From Acidimicrobiia bacterium (GTDB lineage: Bacteria > Actinomycetota > Acidimicrobiia > UBA5794 > UBA11373): a stretch of DNA of 5,698 nt. Under the pieces are notes generated by a model, which saw only the letters and a list, made by a program, of their open reading frames with translations, was not told the origin of the DNA and did not search any database. Made by a program: the position numbers and the translations under genes. Positions 4,960-5,698 of the stretch are shown piece after piece. The stretch covers positions 1-5,698 of the forward strand of contig JALOLI010000091.1 in NCBI GenBank assembly GCA_025456165.1, in the 5' to 3' direction. Each line of letters begins with the position of its first letter. The stretch's first letter is position 1.

Positions 4960-5698
4960 ATGATCCCCGCCCGCCTCGATCCCCTGCTCCGCCCCGACGG
5001 GGCGCCCGTGGCCCTGGCGCGCCGCTTCGAGGCGGCCGGGCATGAGTTGTTCCTGGTGGGGGGCAGCGTGCGTGATGCCCTGCTGGGACGGTCCCGCTCC
5101 GACGAGGAGCACGACTTCGCCACCGCCGCCCGCCCGGCCGAGGTGCGGCGCCTGGTGGCCGGCTGGGCCGATGAGGTCTATACGGTGGGGGAGGCCTTCG
5201 GCACGGTGGGGATCCTGAAGGACGGCGCCCGGCTCGAGATCACCACCTTCCGCGCCGAGGTGTACCGCGACGACAGCCGCAAGCCGGTGGTGCAGTACTC
5301 CGACGACCTGGAGACCGACCTCTCGCGACGCGACTTCACGGTGAACGCCACCGCGCTGCGCCTGGTCCCCGCCCCGGAGATCATCGACCCCTACGGGGGC
5401 CTGGTGGACCTGGGGGCGGGGGTGCTGCGCACCCCTCTGGATCCCGGCATCGCCTTCGAGGACGACCCGCTGCGCATGCTGCGCCTGTTCCGTTTCGTCA
5501 GCGTCCTCGGGTTCCGCGCGGCCGACGACGCCGTGGGGGCGGTGCGCGCGATGCGGGAACGCCTGGCCATCGTCTCGGCGGAGCGCGTTCGCGACGAGTT
5601 GAACAAGCTGCTCGTGGGGGAGCACGTCGAGGCCGGGCTGTGGGGCCTGGTCGACAGCGGCCTGGCCGGCGAGTTCCTCCCGGAGCTGACGGCCCTGC
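4960..5698 (+). CDS. pcnA: CCA-adding tRNA nucleotidyltransferase (PcnA type), partial, C-terminus off the right edge
   Basis: Class II nucleotidyltransferase that builds or repairs the 3' CCA end of tRNAs from CTP and ATP without a nucleic acid template. The first 246 residues are in the window and the frame is open at the edge. Motif A starts with LFLVGGSVRDALLGR (30-44); the catalytic pair, normally DxD, reads Glu50-His51-Asp52 (EHDFAT). Further motifs follow in order: FGTVGILKDG (80-89), LEITTFRAEVY (92-102), the RRDFTVNA box (123-130), IDPYGGLVDL (142-151) and EDDPLRMLRLFRF (167-179), which leads into the helical neck. A C-terminal HD domain, usual in actinobacterial PcnA, would lie off-window. 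The ATG at 4960 is chosen because the protein then begins shortly before the conserved domain; the ATG at 4950 is in another frame. Poly(A) polymerase is the alternative product, but in this kind of organism CCA addition is far more likely. Confidence 0.93.
   Translation, partial: MIPARLDPLLRPDGAPVALARRFEAAGHELFLVGGSVRDALLGRSRSDEEHDFATAARPAEVRRLVAGWADEVYTVGEAFGTVGILKDGARLEITTFRAEVYRDDSRKPVVQYSDDLETDLSRRDFTVNATALRLVPAPEIIDPYGGLVDLGAGVLRTPLDPGIAFEDDPLRMLRLFRFVSVLGFRAADDAVGAVRAMRERLAIVSAERVRDELNKLLVGEHVEAGLWGLVDSGLAGEFLPELTAL

Noticed and set aside
4945..5625. Minus-strand frame of 226 codons opposite the nucleotidyltransferase gene
   Set aside because: It is His/Gln/Gly-rich with no recognisable domain and is antisense to conserved motifs of the nucleotidyltransferase.
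1..5698. CRISPR array, insertion sequence, tRNA/rRNA gene, defence or phage module
   Set aside because: No spaced direct repeats, transposase motifs, terminal inverted repeats, or RNA gene signatures were found; the genes are densely packed chromosomal types with uniform composition.

Overview
This very GC-rich 5.7-kb window carries seven protein-coding genes packed tightly and transcribed divergently. It looks like the chromosome of an actinobacterium (Actinomycetota). The reasons are the base composition, poor or absent Shine-Dalgarno sequences with several GTG starts, TANNNT boxes placed for leaderless transcription, an ECF sigma/membrane anti-sigma pair facing away from a PcnA-type tRNA nucleotidyltransferase, and an actinobacterial-style PilT. 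I cannot assign a genus. The mix of a free-standing pilT with a sigM/pcnA neighbourhood would suit a deep-branching or uncultured lineage such as an Acidimicrobiia relative, but that is a guess.

Left arm (minus strand, read from 2626 down to 1): a two-part GNAT acetyltransferase, a DegV/FakB-type fatty-acid-binding protein, an ECF RNA polymerase sigma factor, and a membrane anti-sigma factor cut by the window edge. The gaps are 61 and 41 bases, followed by an 8-base overlap between the sigma and anti-sigma genes. The last pair is a classic regulator unit: the anti-sigma holds the sigma at the membrane until a signal arrives.

Right arm (plus strand, 2701 to the end): a class II-type zinc deacetylase of the histone deacetylase superfamily, a PilT-type hexameric ATPase, and the first 246 residues of a CCA-adding tRNA nucleotidyltransferase. 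The arms are separated by a 74-base divergent promoter region between the acetyltransferase and deacetylase genes.

Two contexts stand out. First, pcnA divergent from sigM and its anti-sigma recalls the origin-proximal Mycobacterium tuberculosis region (pcnA, then mutT4, Rv3909, mviN, sigM, rsmA, trxB2, trxC). Here the genes between pcnA and sigM are different ones: pilT, deacetylase, acetyltransferase and degV. Second, an acetyltransferase and a deacetylase share one promoter region, so they could act on a common substrate. I see no rRNA, tRNA, CRISPR array, insertion sequence or long repeat, and no gene-free stretch over about 110 bases. Most of the window looks like ordinary housekeeping and regulatory chromosome. 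The points worth checking are the acetylation pair, the Glu-for-Asp change in the nucleotidyltransferase active site, the likely leaderless starts, and a hairpin abutting the pilT start codon.
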